Shown piece after piece: positions 42,147-50,036 of a stretch of 64,000 nucleotides of DNA. Source of the stretch: Tsuneonella troitsensis (GTDB taxonomy: Bacteria > Pseudomonadota > Alphaproteobacteria > Sphingomonadales > Sphingomonadaceae); contig NZ_LMAU01000005.1 of NCBI RefSeq assembly GCF_001441535.1, positions 1-64,000 of the forward strand, in the 5' to 3' direction. The notes under the pieces are model-generated. The model made no database searches, was not told where the DNA came from, and worked only from the letters and a program-made list of their open reading frames with translations. The position numbers were made by a program, and so were the translations under genes. Positions within the stretch are counted from its first letter, which is position 1. The number at the start of each line of letters is the position of its first letter.

Positions 42147-42937
42147 CCGATTTCATCAATCAGCTGGCATTCGGCTGGTACCCCTATCTGGCGGTGACTG
42201 TCCTCGTGCTCGGTAGCGTCCTGCGGTTCGATGCCAACCAGTACAGCTGGCGCTCGCAATCGAGCCAGTTCCTGCGCCGCAAGCAGATGGTGATCGGCTC
42301 GAACCTGTTCCACATGGGCATCATCATCCTCTTCTTCGGCCATCTAGTTGGATTGCTGACCCCCATCAACGTGTTCGACACACTGGGGATCGGACATGGT
42401 TTCAAGCAGACCGCCGCGCTCGTGGTGGGCGGCATTGCAGGGCTTGCTTCGTTCGTCGGATGCTCGCTCCTGCTCCATCGTCGCCTGTTCGATCCGCGTA
42501 TTCGGCGCAGTTCGTCCGTCGGAGATATTCTCGTTCTCGTCCTTATCTGGATCCAACTCGTTCTTGGCATCGCCACGACGTATTGGACGCTCCAGCATCT
42601 CGACGGGAGCGAGATGGTGCGGTTCATGAGTTGGGCGAACGGGATTCTCACGCTCGATCCGGCGGCGCCGGGCGAAATTCGCGATGTCGCCCTGGTGTAC
42701 AAGCTTCACATCGTGCTGGGCCTCACGCTGTTCGTGGTCACCCCATTCACCCGACTGGTGCACATCTGGAGCGCACCGGTGTGGTTCCTGTTGCGGCCGG
42801 GCTATCAGATCGTTCGTTCGCGCCGGTCGGACAAGCCGAACTATTCGCTCACCCGCGGACCGGCTGGTGGCGCGCCGAGCTACGGGGGACCGGCCGTTCT
42901 GCGGCAGCAGGCGGAAAGTGGGGAGGCGGGAGCATGA
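42143..42937 (+). CDS. narI: nitrate reductase gamma subunit, cytochrome b
   Basis: A 264-residue membrane protein with five helices that oxidises quinol and carries two hemes b. FNQLAF-like opening (DFINQLAFGWYPYLAVTV), RRKQMVIGSNLFHMGIIILFFGHLVG (heme ligands) and YKLHIVLGLTLFVVTPFTRLVHIWSAP are the family landmarks. The C-terminal tail is Gly-rich and soluble. Overlaps the following isomerase gene by four bases. Confidence 0.95.
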   Translation: MTDFINQLAFGWYPYLAVTVLVLGSVLRFDANQYSWRSQSSQFLRRKQMVIGSNLFHMGIIILFFGHLVGLLTPINVFDTLGIGHGFKQTAALVVGGIAGLASFVGCSLLLHRRLFDPRIRRSSSVGDILVLVLIWIQLVLGIATTYWTLQHLDGSEMVRFMSWANGILTLDPAAPGEIRDVALVYKLHIVLGLTLFVVTPFTRLVHIWSAPVWFLLRPGYQIVRSRRSDKPNYSLTRGPAGGAPSYGGPAVLRQQAESGEAGA

Positions 42938-43836
42938 GCCGGCGGCTCGACGTCATCAACTTGGGCGATCCGCAGTTGCGGCCCGCGCCAGCCATGCCGA
43001 GCGCGTGCCAAAGCCATGGGTGTTCGGGCGGGCCCGAGCCGCTGCTGCCACCCCCGCCGAGTTTCGGCGAAGTCAAGGTGAACGGGGTGGAGATCGACCC
43101 CGACGCAATCGCCCGCGAAATCCAGCATCATCCCGCGCCCGATGCGGAGACCGCATGGTCGGAGGCCGCGCGCGCGCTCGCGGTGCGCGAACTGTTGTTG
43201 CAGGAAGGCCGTCGGCTCGGCCTGACGGAGGTCACCGAGACGGGCGGGAGCGAGCCCGCCGACGAGGCCCTCATCACGGCCGTGTTGGAACATGAAGTCG
43301 AACCCGCCGAAGCGTGCGAGGCCGAGTGCCGTCGCTACTACGACGCGAACATCGACCGCTTCCGTACCCCCGACTTGTTCGAAGCTGCGCACATTCTGCT
43401 CGAGCCCGAAGGCAAGGACGAACCGGCGTGGTCTCTCGCGGAAACGCGAGCGCGCGCGCTGATCGGGGAAATTGGCGACAGCCAGGACAAGTTCGCCGCG
43501 GCCGCGCGCGAACTGTCGGGATGCTCTTCGGCCCAGCAGGACGGATTCCTCGGTCAAATTCGTCGAGGGGAACTTGTGCCCGAAGTTCAGGCTGCAATCG
43601 AGGCTCTGGCTAACGGAGAGACCGGGCGCGAGCCGGTGCGCTCTCCGTTCGGTTGGCATGTTCTGCGGCTTCATCGCCGGATCCCCGGCCGGACTTTATC
43701 GTTCGAGGCGGCAAGGCCCAAGATCGCGGACATGCTTGAGGCGCGCAGCTGGTCGATGGGGGCGGCGCGTTACGTCGCCGACCTCGCCCGCAAAGGGCAG
43801 GTGGAAGGAGTTCTGATCGAGGACGCCGGCGGATGA
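42934..43836 (+). CDS. PpiC/NifM-like peptidyl-prolyl isomerase
   Basis: A 300-residue protein starting MSRRLDVINL, with GGGAGGCGGGAG ahead of the ATG. The N-terminal part is helical; the parvulin domain (about 150-260) shows FEAAHILLEPEGKDEP, GFLGQIRRGELVPEVQAAI and SPFGWHVLRLHRR. No signal peptide, so it acts in the cytoplasm. An equivalent gene lies after narI in Pseudomonas aeruginosa (PA3871). It probably helps fold the nitrate reductase. Confidence 0.88.
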   Translation: MSRRLDVINLGDPQLRPAPAMPSACQSHGCSGGPEPLLPPPPSFGEVKVNGVEIDPDAIAREIQHHPAPDAETAWSEAARALAVRELLLQEGRRLGLTEVTETGGSEPADEALITAVLEHEVEPAEACEAECRRYYDANIDRFRTPDLFEAAHILLEPEGKDEPAWSLAETRARALIGEIGDSQDKFAAAARELSGCSSAQQDGFLGQIRRGELVPEVQAAIEALANGETGREPVRSPFGWHVLRLHRRIPGRTLSFEAARPKIADMLEARSWSMGAARYVADLARKGQVEGVLIEDAGG

Positions 43837-44195
43837 CCACGCTTGGAGACGTTCTCGGTGCAGCGCGGCGATCGGCGAGTGGCTTCGAGGTCTGGCTGCA
43901 AGACTCTGATCCGGCCCTCGCCAGCCGTGTAGCCGACGCCTCTCTGCGAACCGGCATGAGCTTCACGCAATACGTGCGCGCGGCGCTCGCCGATTTCGCG
44001 CGGTTCGCTTCGGAGGAGGACTGGGCGACCTTGATGTCCTCGTTACGCGACAGTGACGATCCGGGAACTTTGTGCCTTCTCGCCATGGTCGACTGGCGCT
44101 TGACCGCCAGCGGGTGCGGCGCCCACAACCACCGTCACGAAAACGGCCAGAATCATGGAGCGTCCGATGAACGACCCGCTGCCAGGCAAGGCTGA
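43833..44195 (+). CDS. hypothetical protein of the nar operon
   Basis: A 120-residue soluble protein overlapping the isomerase stop by four bases, hence co-translated. FEVWLQDSDPALASRVADAS and TGMSFTQYVRAALADFARFASEEDW are the conserved-looking parts, followed by a short His-rich tail (GAHNHRHENGQNH). I do not know its family. By position it is an accessory of nitrate reductase assembly. Confidence 0.65.
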   Translation: MTTLGDVLGAARRSASGFEVWLQDSDPALASRVADASLRTGMSFTQYVRAALADFARFASEEDWATLMSSLRDSDDPGTLCLLAMVDWRLTASGCGAHNHRHENGQNHGASDERPAARQG

Positions 44196-44376
44196 AGAGG
44201 GCCCGCTCAACCCGGCGCTCAAAAGCCAGTCTGAAACCGTATACGACACCACACATAGCTCTCCGGCGCCAATCGACACGACGTCGGCCACAGAGGGCGA
44301 GGGAGAGGGCTGGCCGTGGATATGGCTGGTCGTGACCGTCCTGTGCGTTGCGCTGGCTATCTGGTTTCTGCTCTAG
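44167..44376 (+). CDS. small tail-anchored membrane protein of the nar operon
   Basis: A 69-residue protein beginning MNDPLPG, with GGAG six bases upstream. The first 45 residues are hydrophilic and Ser/Thr/Glu-rich; the end is one membrane helix (WPWIWLVVTVLCVALAIWFLL, shown in part by its position at residues 49-69). It overlaps the previous gene by 29 bases. Function unknown; possibly a small subunit or anchor. Confidence 0.6.
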   Translation: MNDPLPGKAEEGPLNPALKSQSETVYDTTHSSPAPIDTTSATEGEGEGWPWIWLVVTVLCVALAIWFLL

Positions 44377-44810
44377 CCGCCCGTCAGCGCCACGACAGTG
44401 CCGGACTCAGCCAAAGCCGGCATCGGTTCTAGCCAGACTGGGACGCTTTCGCCTGGACCCGGCGGTCGGGCCATGTACGCCACGGCCCGGCAACCTTGGG
44501 CAACCGCGATGTTTTGCAGCTCCGCTCTGAGCGCGCGTTGCACGTCGATTCCGCGCCGTAGGCTGAACGCCGCGAAAAGTTCGACTTCTAGAACCCGCTC
44601 GCTTCGCAGGTTAGGCTTCGGATGGAACGTGGCTATACCGTACAGGCAATTCCTACCTGCTCGCGCGCCCAATATGCCGCCCTCCGATAGCATCACGGTC
44701 CGCGCAAAGCGGAGCCACCGATCGAGGTCTACGCGGACGACCGAGCGCACCAGCGGATATGCCAGCGCCAGCTCGCGCTTGTCCAGCCGTACGACCTGCC
44801 AGTTGAGCAT
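44373..44810 (-). CDS. hypothetical protein, possible GNAT-like or thermostable-hemolysin-like
   Basis: A 145-residue protein from ATG at 44810 (a GGGGG tract lies before it). VVRLDKRELALAYPLVRSV, GRNCLYGIATFHPKP, VLEVELFAAFSLRRG and AVAQGCRAVAYMARPP suggest an acetyltransferase-like alpha/beta fold, but catalytic residues are not clear. It is convergent with the nar operon end (four-base overlap) and divergent from the FNR-type regulator; a weak FNR box lies upstream. Confidence 0.55.
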   Translation of the reverse strand: MLNWQVVRLDKRELALAYPLVRSVVRVDLDRWLRFARTVMLSEGGILGARAGRNCLYGIATFHPKPNLRSERVLEVELFAAFSLRRGIDVQRALRAELQNIAVAQGCRAVAYMARPPGPGESVPVWLEPMPALAESGTVVALTGG

Positions 44811-44870
44811 CGAAACCCCCAGACTAAGCTTCTCTCGGTTGAACCATAGGTTCGAACCGTTAGTGAGGGT

Positions 44871-44884
44871 GTGAGCCACATCAA
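44871..44884 (-). promoter_or_regulatory. weak FNR-type box
   Basis: GTGAGCCACATCAA has a perfect ATCAA half and three of five bases in the other half. Its centre is 67 bases upstream of the 44810 start, a possible position for activation of that gene. It is too close to the regulator start to activate it, but could mediate autorepression. Confidence 0.25.
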
Positions 44885-44922
44885 TCCGACGCCTTGGCAG
44901 ACACCAGCAACTGAGGTAATAA

Positions 44923-45666
44923 TTGCCCTACACCCCGTCAGGTGCCCTGAGTTCCTTACCGGCAGGTCATCCTTGCGAAACCTGCCCAGTGCGCCCGATC
45001 ACCATTTGTCGCAGCCTGAAGCCCGAGGTGCTTGCCGATATGCGCCGACTGGGGACCATGCAGCGCCTCAAAAGTGGGCAACCCGTCTTTCACGAGGGTG
45101 ACCCGGCCCGGCGCGTTTTCATGCTGACGCTTGGTTCGTTGAAGATTTACACGCTGCTCGGCGATGGTCGGCGGCAAGTAACCGGCTTCATGTTCCCGGG
45201 CGATTTTCTCGGGATATCGCTCGAAGGCGAGTATGCTTTCACGATCGAAGCACTTCAGAGCGCTGAGCTGTGGTGGTTCTCGCGACCGGCCTTCGACAGT
45301 TTCATCGAGGCGCATCCGTCGGTCGAGCGTGAACTGTATCGCATGGCCGCGCACGAGTTGGCGGCGGCACAGCGCCAAATGGTCCTGCTGGGCCGCAAGA
45401 CCGCGGCGGAGCGGCTAGCGAGCTTTTTTCTGGAGTTGCTCAAGAGTCAGGAACAGCTGAATGGCGGCAGGACCGAGCGCCAGTTCGACCTACCTATGAG
45501 CCGGCTGGATATCGCCGATTATCTTGGTCTCACCAAGGAAACGGTGAGCCGCATGCTGTCGGAGCTGCGATCCCGGGGGCTCATTCGCCTAGAACAGCAG
45601 AACAGGATCGAGGTGCTGGATCGCGAACAGCTGGAGGACGTCGCCGGCGGCAACGACGAGGTTTAA
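44923..45666 (+). CDS. Crp/Fnr family regulator, FnrN/FnrL-like
   Basis: A 247-residue regulator. The N terminus has CETCPVRPITIC (Cys18, 21, 29; the C-x2-C-x7-C spacing of FnrN/FnrL). The effector domain includes FHEGDPARRVFMLTLGSLK and the C-terminal HTH reads MSRLDIADYLGLTKETVSRM with the FNR-type recognition E-xx-SR. The fourth cluster ligand, equivalent to Cys122 of E. coli FNR, appears as Trp (SAELWWF). The start is TTG at 44923, because two stops precede it directly and GAGG lies six bases upstream. It probably controls the FNR boxes of this locus under low oxygen or NO. Confidence 0.88.
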   Translation: MPYTPSGALSSLPAGHPCETCPVRPITICRSLKPEVLADMRRLGTMQRLKSGQPVFHEGDPARRVFMLTLGSLKIYTLLGDGRRQVTGFMFPGDFLGISLEGEYAFTIEALQSAELWWFSRPAFDSFIEAHPSVERELYRMAAHELAAAQRQMVLLGRKTAAERLASFFLELLKSQEQLNGGRTERQFDLPMSRLDIADYLGLTKETVSRMLSELRSRGLIRLEQQNRIEVLDREQLEDVAGGNDEV

Positions 45667-45675
45667 CGCGCGTAG

Positions 45676-46914
45676 CTACAGGCTGAATTCGAGCTGCAGC
45701 CATAGCTTGCGAGTGTTCGCGCCGAAGCTTCGCGCGTGATAGCTGGCATACTTTATCAACGCAGAAACCTTTTTGAGCCTGCCGCCGATCATCGCGTCGA
45801 ACTCATGGCCATAGCGCGCCGTCCCACCGGAACTGCTATAGCGATGAACGATGATTCCCACGTTGAGACCACCAATCGCTTTCACTTCCGGAAATTTCCG
45901 ACCGAAAGCGATGTGGACGTCCCGCAATCCGCCAGGCGGCGTGGTCAGGAACATGTCGGCCCAGCCGTTGAACTTGTGGAGCGTCGCCAACGGAGTTTGA
46001 ACCGCGCGTCCGTTGTCGCTCCCCAGCGTTTCGACGCCCACGCCGAGATCGAAATCAGCCATCCTGGTCGAGGCATCGAGCGACCAGTAGTTGGCCGCAT
46101 AGGAGAGAGGATTGGAGCCGTAGTCGGACTGGCGCGCATAGCTGGCACGTAGGCCTAGAGAAGTCTTTCCTCCAACCGGCACGTCGGCGGAAAGGAATCC
46201 CCCGTAAGTCTGGCTGCTGTTGGCCAATGCGGAGGCTTCGTCATACTCGATCAGGTAAGCAAAGAGCTTGCCTTCAACAGGCCCCCTCTTGGCAGCGACG
46301 CCCGCCAACAGGAAATCGCCAGCGAGCGCGGAGCGAGGTCCGGCATCGGTTCCGAAAATCGTCCGCTGGCTCGTCGCATAAGCAAGGTCGATCGATGCCG
46401 GCCCGATCGCGGCGGTTCCCCGCACCGCGTCAAACGTTTGTTCGTTCTGCCGCCAACCGACCGAGCCCACCCAGCGCTGATCGTCCAGATCAATCCGTTG
46501 GCGGCCCAGGGTAAGCGTCCTTGCGTTCGTGCGATACTCGATTTGCAGGCGGTTGAGCTCGGCGTTCTCGGGGTCGGGCACGATCGCTTGCGCCGGCCTC
46601 CACTGCCGATTTCCGGGCGCGGGAAACGGAAACGCGCTGTAGTCGTGGACCGGCGCAAGCGTCGCTTCCCCTTCAATTAGTATAGAAATTCGGCCCTTTC
46701 GCGCCTCGGCTCCGCCACGGACGCGCAGGGTCAGGGCGTCGGCTTCAAGCTTACCCTGCTCGACGTGTTCCGATCGAATGCGCGCCGCGAGGAGCGGACG
46801 AACGGTGATCTGCTCGCTCGTTGCGGCAGGATCGACTTGAGGCTGTGCCGACGCCGCGTTCGGTAACCCGGCCATCGCCACGAGCGCCATCGCTGCGTAA
46901 GACTTACGGCACAT
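45676..46914 (-). CDS. outer-membrane porin, alginate-export family
   Basis: A 412-residue beta-barrel protein with a signal peptide (to NAASAQ). It opens with RPLLAARIRSEHVEQGKLEADALTLRVRGG (in part), has alternating hydrophobic strands such as LTLGRQRIDLDDQRWVGSVG and ends with Phe-Ser-Leu, a typical barrel end. The family is called alginate export, but members serve as general or specific porins. Its place between the FNR regulator and mobA suggests nitrate or nitrite passage across the outer membrane. Confidence 0.8.
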   Translation of the reverse strand: MCRKSYAAMALVAMAGLPNAASAQPQVDPAATSEQITVRPLLAARIRSEHVEQGKLEADALTLRVRGGAEARKGRISILIEGEATLAPVHDYSAFPFPAPGNRQWRPAQAIVPDPENAELNRLQIEYRTNARTLTLGRQRIDLDDQRWVGSVGWRQNEQTFDAVRGTAAIGPASIDLAYATSQRTIFGTDAGPRSALAGDFLLAGVAAKRGPVEGKLFAYLIEYDEASALANSSQTYGGFLSADVPVGGKTSLGLRASYARQSDYGSNPLSYAANYWSLDASTRMADFDLGVGVETLGSDNGRAVQTPLATLHKFNGWADMFLTTPPGGLRDVHIAFGRKFPEVKAIGGLNVGIIVHRYSSSGGTARYGHEFDAMIGGRLKKVSALIKYASYHARSFGANTRKLWLQLEFSL

Positions 46915-46968
46915 GCTTGGCGCTTTCTTTTGACCCCCGCTTGCTTACTCGGTTCGGAAGGATAGCAA

Positions 46969-46982
46969 GTGATGTGCCTCAA
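46969..46982 (-). promoter_or_regulatory. FNR-type box between porin and mobA
   Basis: GTGATGTGCCTCAA matches TTGAT-N4-ATCAA at 8 of 10 positions. It is centred 61 bases from the porin start, compatible with class II activation of the porin, but only 30 bases from mobA. Confidence 0.4.
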
Positions 46983-47005
46983 ATGAGGTTCCGAATGGAG
47001 CTGAC

Positions 47006-47587
47006 ATGAATCGCTCGAACGCCAGTCGAGGTGGCGTGGCTGTACTCGTTCTCGCGGGTGGAGAGGGGCGGCGTCTGGGCGGCGGCAAACCATTGCGACG
47101 GGTCGGAAAGCGAACACTGCTGGATCACGCCATCGAGCGCGGCCAACAATGGAGCGACACGGTGGCGGTTGCCGCGAAGTCGGCCGATCAGGTTGGTAAC
47201 TGCGACCTGCCGGTGCTGATTGACCAGCCCGGCATTGGCGGCCCGCTGGCCGGACTGGCATCGGCCCGTCTTTTGGATTGCCCGCTGGTGCTAACGATCC
47301 CGTGCGATATGCCTTTCTTGCCCGATGATTTGATGGCGCGACTCACCGCAGTTCTGGGAAATGAGGGAGCGTCGCTGGCTTCAAGTGGTGGGCGGATTCA
47401 TCCGGTCTGCGGGCTATGGCGCCGTGAAAGCCTGATGCAGCTTCCCGCTTATTTCGCAACTGGACGCCGCTCGATCATGGGGTTCGCCGAGGTCATCGGT
47501 TACGCGACAGTCGGGTGGGACGACCACTGGTTCGTCAACGTCAACACGCCGATTGACTTGGCGCAAGCGGAGCGCCGGATCGACTAG
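47006..47587 (+). CDS. mobA: molybdenum cofactor guanylyltransferase
   Basis: A 193-residue nucleotidyl transferase with the GTP motif VLVLAGGEGRRLGGGKPLR, LIDQPGIGGPLAGLASA and TIPCDMPFLPDDL, and NVNTPIDLAQAE at the end. It converts molybdopterin to the MGD form needed by NarG. GGAG stands ahead of the ATG. It is convergent with moeA, with a four-base overlap of stops. Confidence 0.92.
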   Translation: MNRSNASRGGVAVLVLAGGEGRRLGGGKPLRRVGKRTLLDHAIERGQQWSDTVAVAAKSADQVGNCDLPVLIDQPGIGGPLAGLASARLLDCPLVLTIPCDMPFLPDDLMARLTAVLGNEGASLASSGGRIHPVCGLWRRESLMQLPAYFATGRRSIMGFAEVIGYATVGWDDHWFVNVNTPIDLAQAERRID

Positions 47588-48756
47588 AAGGACAAAGCCT
47601 GGATCGTTTCTCCAACGCGCCGGACCGGACAATGAGGGAGCGAGCGAATCAGATAGTCGGCCTCTACCAATGCATGTTGGGCACTCGAATCCTGGTTGTG
47701 CAATGGGACCACTCCGGCGGCCGTCCACCGCCCCCGGGTAAACGTCTCGCGTTCGCCGCAGGGCGCGAGATCCCCTGCCAACGGGAGATCCTCCCACGCA
47801 TGCGCCGGGGAGCCACCCGAAATTCCGGTGACGAGCGGCACCAGCATCAGCCTGGCCGTGACCATCGCCGAGGTCGGATTGCCGGGCAGACCAAGGATCA
47901 GCCGCTCTCGAGCCCGACCCAGCCAGATCGGCTTGCCCGGCTTAATCGCAACCTTGGAGAACAAGAGTTCGAGGCCGTGCATCTCGAACATCCGTTTTGC
48001 GAAGTCCTTCTCACCCACCGAAGCGCCACCCGTCACCACGATCAGGTCGGCATCGGCGAGAGCCTCACCGGCGGCGCGCTCGAGATCCTCGATATTGTCA
48101 CCCAAGCGGCGGATTGCGACCGTCTGGCCGCCCGACTGATTGACCAGCGCCGCCACTCCGTACGATACGCTTTCGGGTATTGCGCCGGGCCGATCCCGCG
48201 CCTGGCCCGGTTGGGCCAGTTCGTCACCCGTGGCCAGGACCACAACCCGCGGCTTGCGCCAGACGTCCACCTCTCCCCGATCGGCAGCGGCCGCTGCCAC
48301 TAGCGCACGGGGCGTCAATACCGTACCCGCGCCCAGCAGCGCCTGCCCCGCCCGAAAGTCGGAGCCCCGTCGCCGGATGTGGCTGGCCTCGTCCGTCAGG
48401 AGCGGAACGATAACTCGATCGCCCGCCGGCTCGGCCCGTTCCTGGATGATCACACGGTCTGCGCCGTGCGGCACAGGCGCGCCCGTGAATATCCGTACCG
48501 CGCATCCGGGTTCAAGCGGACGGTCGAAGCCACGTCCGGCGAATGACTTCCCCATGACTCGCAAAGAACCCGGCAAATCGGCTTCACGCACGGCGTAACC
48601 GTCCATTGCCGAGCAATCAGCAGGCGGAGAATCGACCTGCGCGACGACGGCTGCCGATAGGGTGCGGCCCGCTGCGCGCGATAGCGGTACCGTCTCGGAG
48701 CCGATCGGACGTGCCACATCGGCAATGTGCCTCATGGCCTGGTCGAAGGAGATCAT
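47584..48756 (-). CDS. moeA: molybdopterin molybdenumtransferase
   Basis: A 390-residue enzyme inserting molybdate into adenylated molybdopterin. Landmarks: DCSAMDGYAVRE, VRIFTGAPVPHGADRVI, RRRGSDFRAGQALL, LATGDELAQPG, IVVTGGASVGEKDF and LPGNPTSAMVT. It is the last gene of the acyl-CoA dehydrogenase-moaDEB-moeA operon. Confidence 0.93.
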   Translation of the reverse strand: MISFDQAMRHIADVARPIGSETVPLSRAAGRTLSAAVVAQVDSPPADCSAMDGYAVREADLPGSLRVMGKSFAGRGFDRPLEPGCAVRIFTGAPVPHGADRVIIQERAEPAGDRVIVPLLTDEASHIRRRGSDFRAGQALLGAGTVLTPRALVAAAAADRGEVDVWRKPRVVVLATGDELAQPGQARDRPGAIPESVSYGVAALVNQSGGQTVAIRRLGDNIEDLERAAGEALADADLIVVTGGASVGEKDFAKRMFEMHGLELLFSKVAIKPGKPIWLGRARERLILGLPGNPTSAMVTARLMLVPLVTGISGGSPAHAWEDLPLAGDLAPCGERETFTRGRWTAAGVVPLHNQDSSAQHALVEADYLIRSLPHCPVRRVGETIQALSF

Positions 48757-48771
48757 GCGACCGGCCCGCGG

Positions 48772-49308
48772 CTATGCGCACAGGCTTCGCAGGCGCGGTA
48801 TCTGCCCCGCCAGCGAGCAGGGTCGATATCGACTGTCGAGCTCTAGCCCGAGAACCAGCTCCCAGGCATCGCGGCATGCCCCGGTCGATCCAGGCAAGCA
48901 GAACACGAACGTGTCCGCGATCTGCCCGGCGAACGCGCGCGACTGGAGCGTCGAGACGCCAACCGTGCTCAAGCTCGCCTGGTGGAACACGACTGAGAAG
49001 CCATCCATCTCGCGGCGAAACATGGGTCGGATTGCCTCGGGGGTGAGGTCACGCGGGGAAAACCCGGTGCCGCCGGTGACCAGGATCAAGTCGATTGCCT
49101 CGTCCTCCACCCACTCCGTGACCTTCGTGCGAATGGATTCGATATCGTCCTTCACGACTGATTTGGCCGCAAGTCGGTGACCGGCGGCCCCCAACTTCTC
49201 GACTAGCAATCCTCCCGAAGTGTCCGTGTCTTCGGTGCGTGTGTCGGACACGGTCAACACCGCGATATTTAGCGGGTGAAAGGTCAAGGTGGGGTCGATT
49301 CCCGGCAT
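48772..49308 (-). CDS. moaB: molybdopterin adenylyltransferase MoaB
   Basis: A 178-residue protein of the MoaB/MogA family: NIAVLTVSDTRTEDTDTSGG, LILVTGGTGFSPRDLTPEA (the family signature) and VFCLPGSTGACRDAWE. It activates molybdopterin with ATP before metal insertion. ATG at 49308 overlaps the moaE stop; moeA follows after 15 bases. Confidence 0.92.
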   Translation of the reverse strand: MPGIDPTLTFHPLNIAVLTVSDTRTEDTDTSGGLLVEKLGAAGHRLAAKSVVKDDIESIRTKVTEWVEDEAIDLILVTGGTGFSPRDLTPEAIRPMFRREMDGFSVVFHQASLSTVGVSTLQSRAFAGQIADTFVFCLPGSTGACRDAWELVLGLELDSRYRPCSLAGQIPRLRSLCA

Positions 49309-49766
49309 CAAGAACTCCAGTGCGCGGAGTCGGCGTAATCGGATGCGAGTGGCTCGATCCAGCGGGTGCCATCCGCGGCGTCTTCACGCTTCCAGAACAC
49401 CGCCTCGGTTTTCAAACGGTCCATCGTGAAGTCCGCAGCTTCAAATGCCGCCCGACGATGAGAAGATGCCGCAGCCACAAACACGATCGCTTCGCAAGGC
49501 CGGACGAGGTCATGACGGTGAACTACCCGAAGCGCACTGACGGCGAACCGCTCGCGTGCGGCCTGGACGATGTCCTCGATTGAACGAAGCGTCAGGATGG
49601 GGTGGTGATCAAGGAATACACCTTCGACCGCTGCGCCGCTGCGTGCTCTGTCACGGGCGAGGCCGACGAAGCTCACCATCGCCCCCTGTCCATGGAGGGT
49701 GGCAAGGAAGCTGTCGAACTCTGCCTGGGCGTCAAGCGGGCGATCGGTGATGCGGCTGCTGAACAC
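49308..49766 (-). CDS. moaE: molybdopterin synthase large subunit
   Basis: A 152-residue catalytic subunit of molybdopterin synthase, starting with GTG at 49766 directly after the moaD stop. GAMVSFVGLARDRARSGAAV, VHRHDLVRPCEAIVFVAAAS, HRRAAFEAADFTMDRLKTEAVFWKRE (in part) are characteristic, including the conserved Lys pair that bind MoaD and substrate. Confidence 0.92.
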   Translation of the reverse strand: MFSSRITDRPLDAQAEFDSFLATLHGQGAMVSFVGLARDRARSGAAVEGVFLDHHPILTLRSIEDIVQAARERFAVSALRVVHRHDLVRPCEAIVFVAAASSHRRAAFEAADFTMDRLKTEAVFWKREDAADGTRWIEPLASDYADSAHWSS

Positions 49767-50024
49767 TCAGCCTCCCGATACCGGAGGCAGAAGGGACACC
49801 TCATCCCCCGGGCAGAGCAAATGACCGTCATCGACAATTGCGTCGTTAACGCACGCGCGGACCCGGGGCGATAACAGGTCCGCGCTCGCGACGGGGTATT
49901 GCGAGGCGAGGGCCAGGCGCAGCGCGCCTATCGTTCGCCCGACGAGTTCTCCGTCGAACGAAAGCTCGCGGCCCATCGAGTCGCCCAGCTTGCCGAATAA
50001 GAAGACCGTGAGTGCCAACTTCAT
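49767..50024 (-). CDS. moaD: molybdopterin synthase sulfur carrier subunit
   Basis: An 85-residue ubiquitin-like protein, ending VSLLPPVSGG; the terminal Gly-Gly becomes the thiocarboxylate that gives sulfur to MoaE. VFLFGKLGDSMG is the typical first strand. It begins 12 bases after the acyl-CoA dehydrogenase stop. Confidence 0.92.
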   Translation of the reverse strand: MKLALTVFLFGKLGDSMGRELSFDGELVGRTIGALRLALASQYPVASADLLSPRVRACVNDAIVDDGHLLCPGDEVSLLPPVSGG

Positions 50025-50036
50025 CCTCCAGGGCCA

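Noticed and set aside
42460-42933. Long N-terminal extension of the parvulin gene
   Set aside because: It lies wholly over narI in another frame. The ATG at 42934 has a strong ribosome site and overlaps the narI stop.
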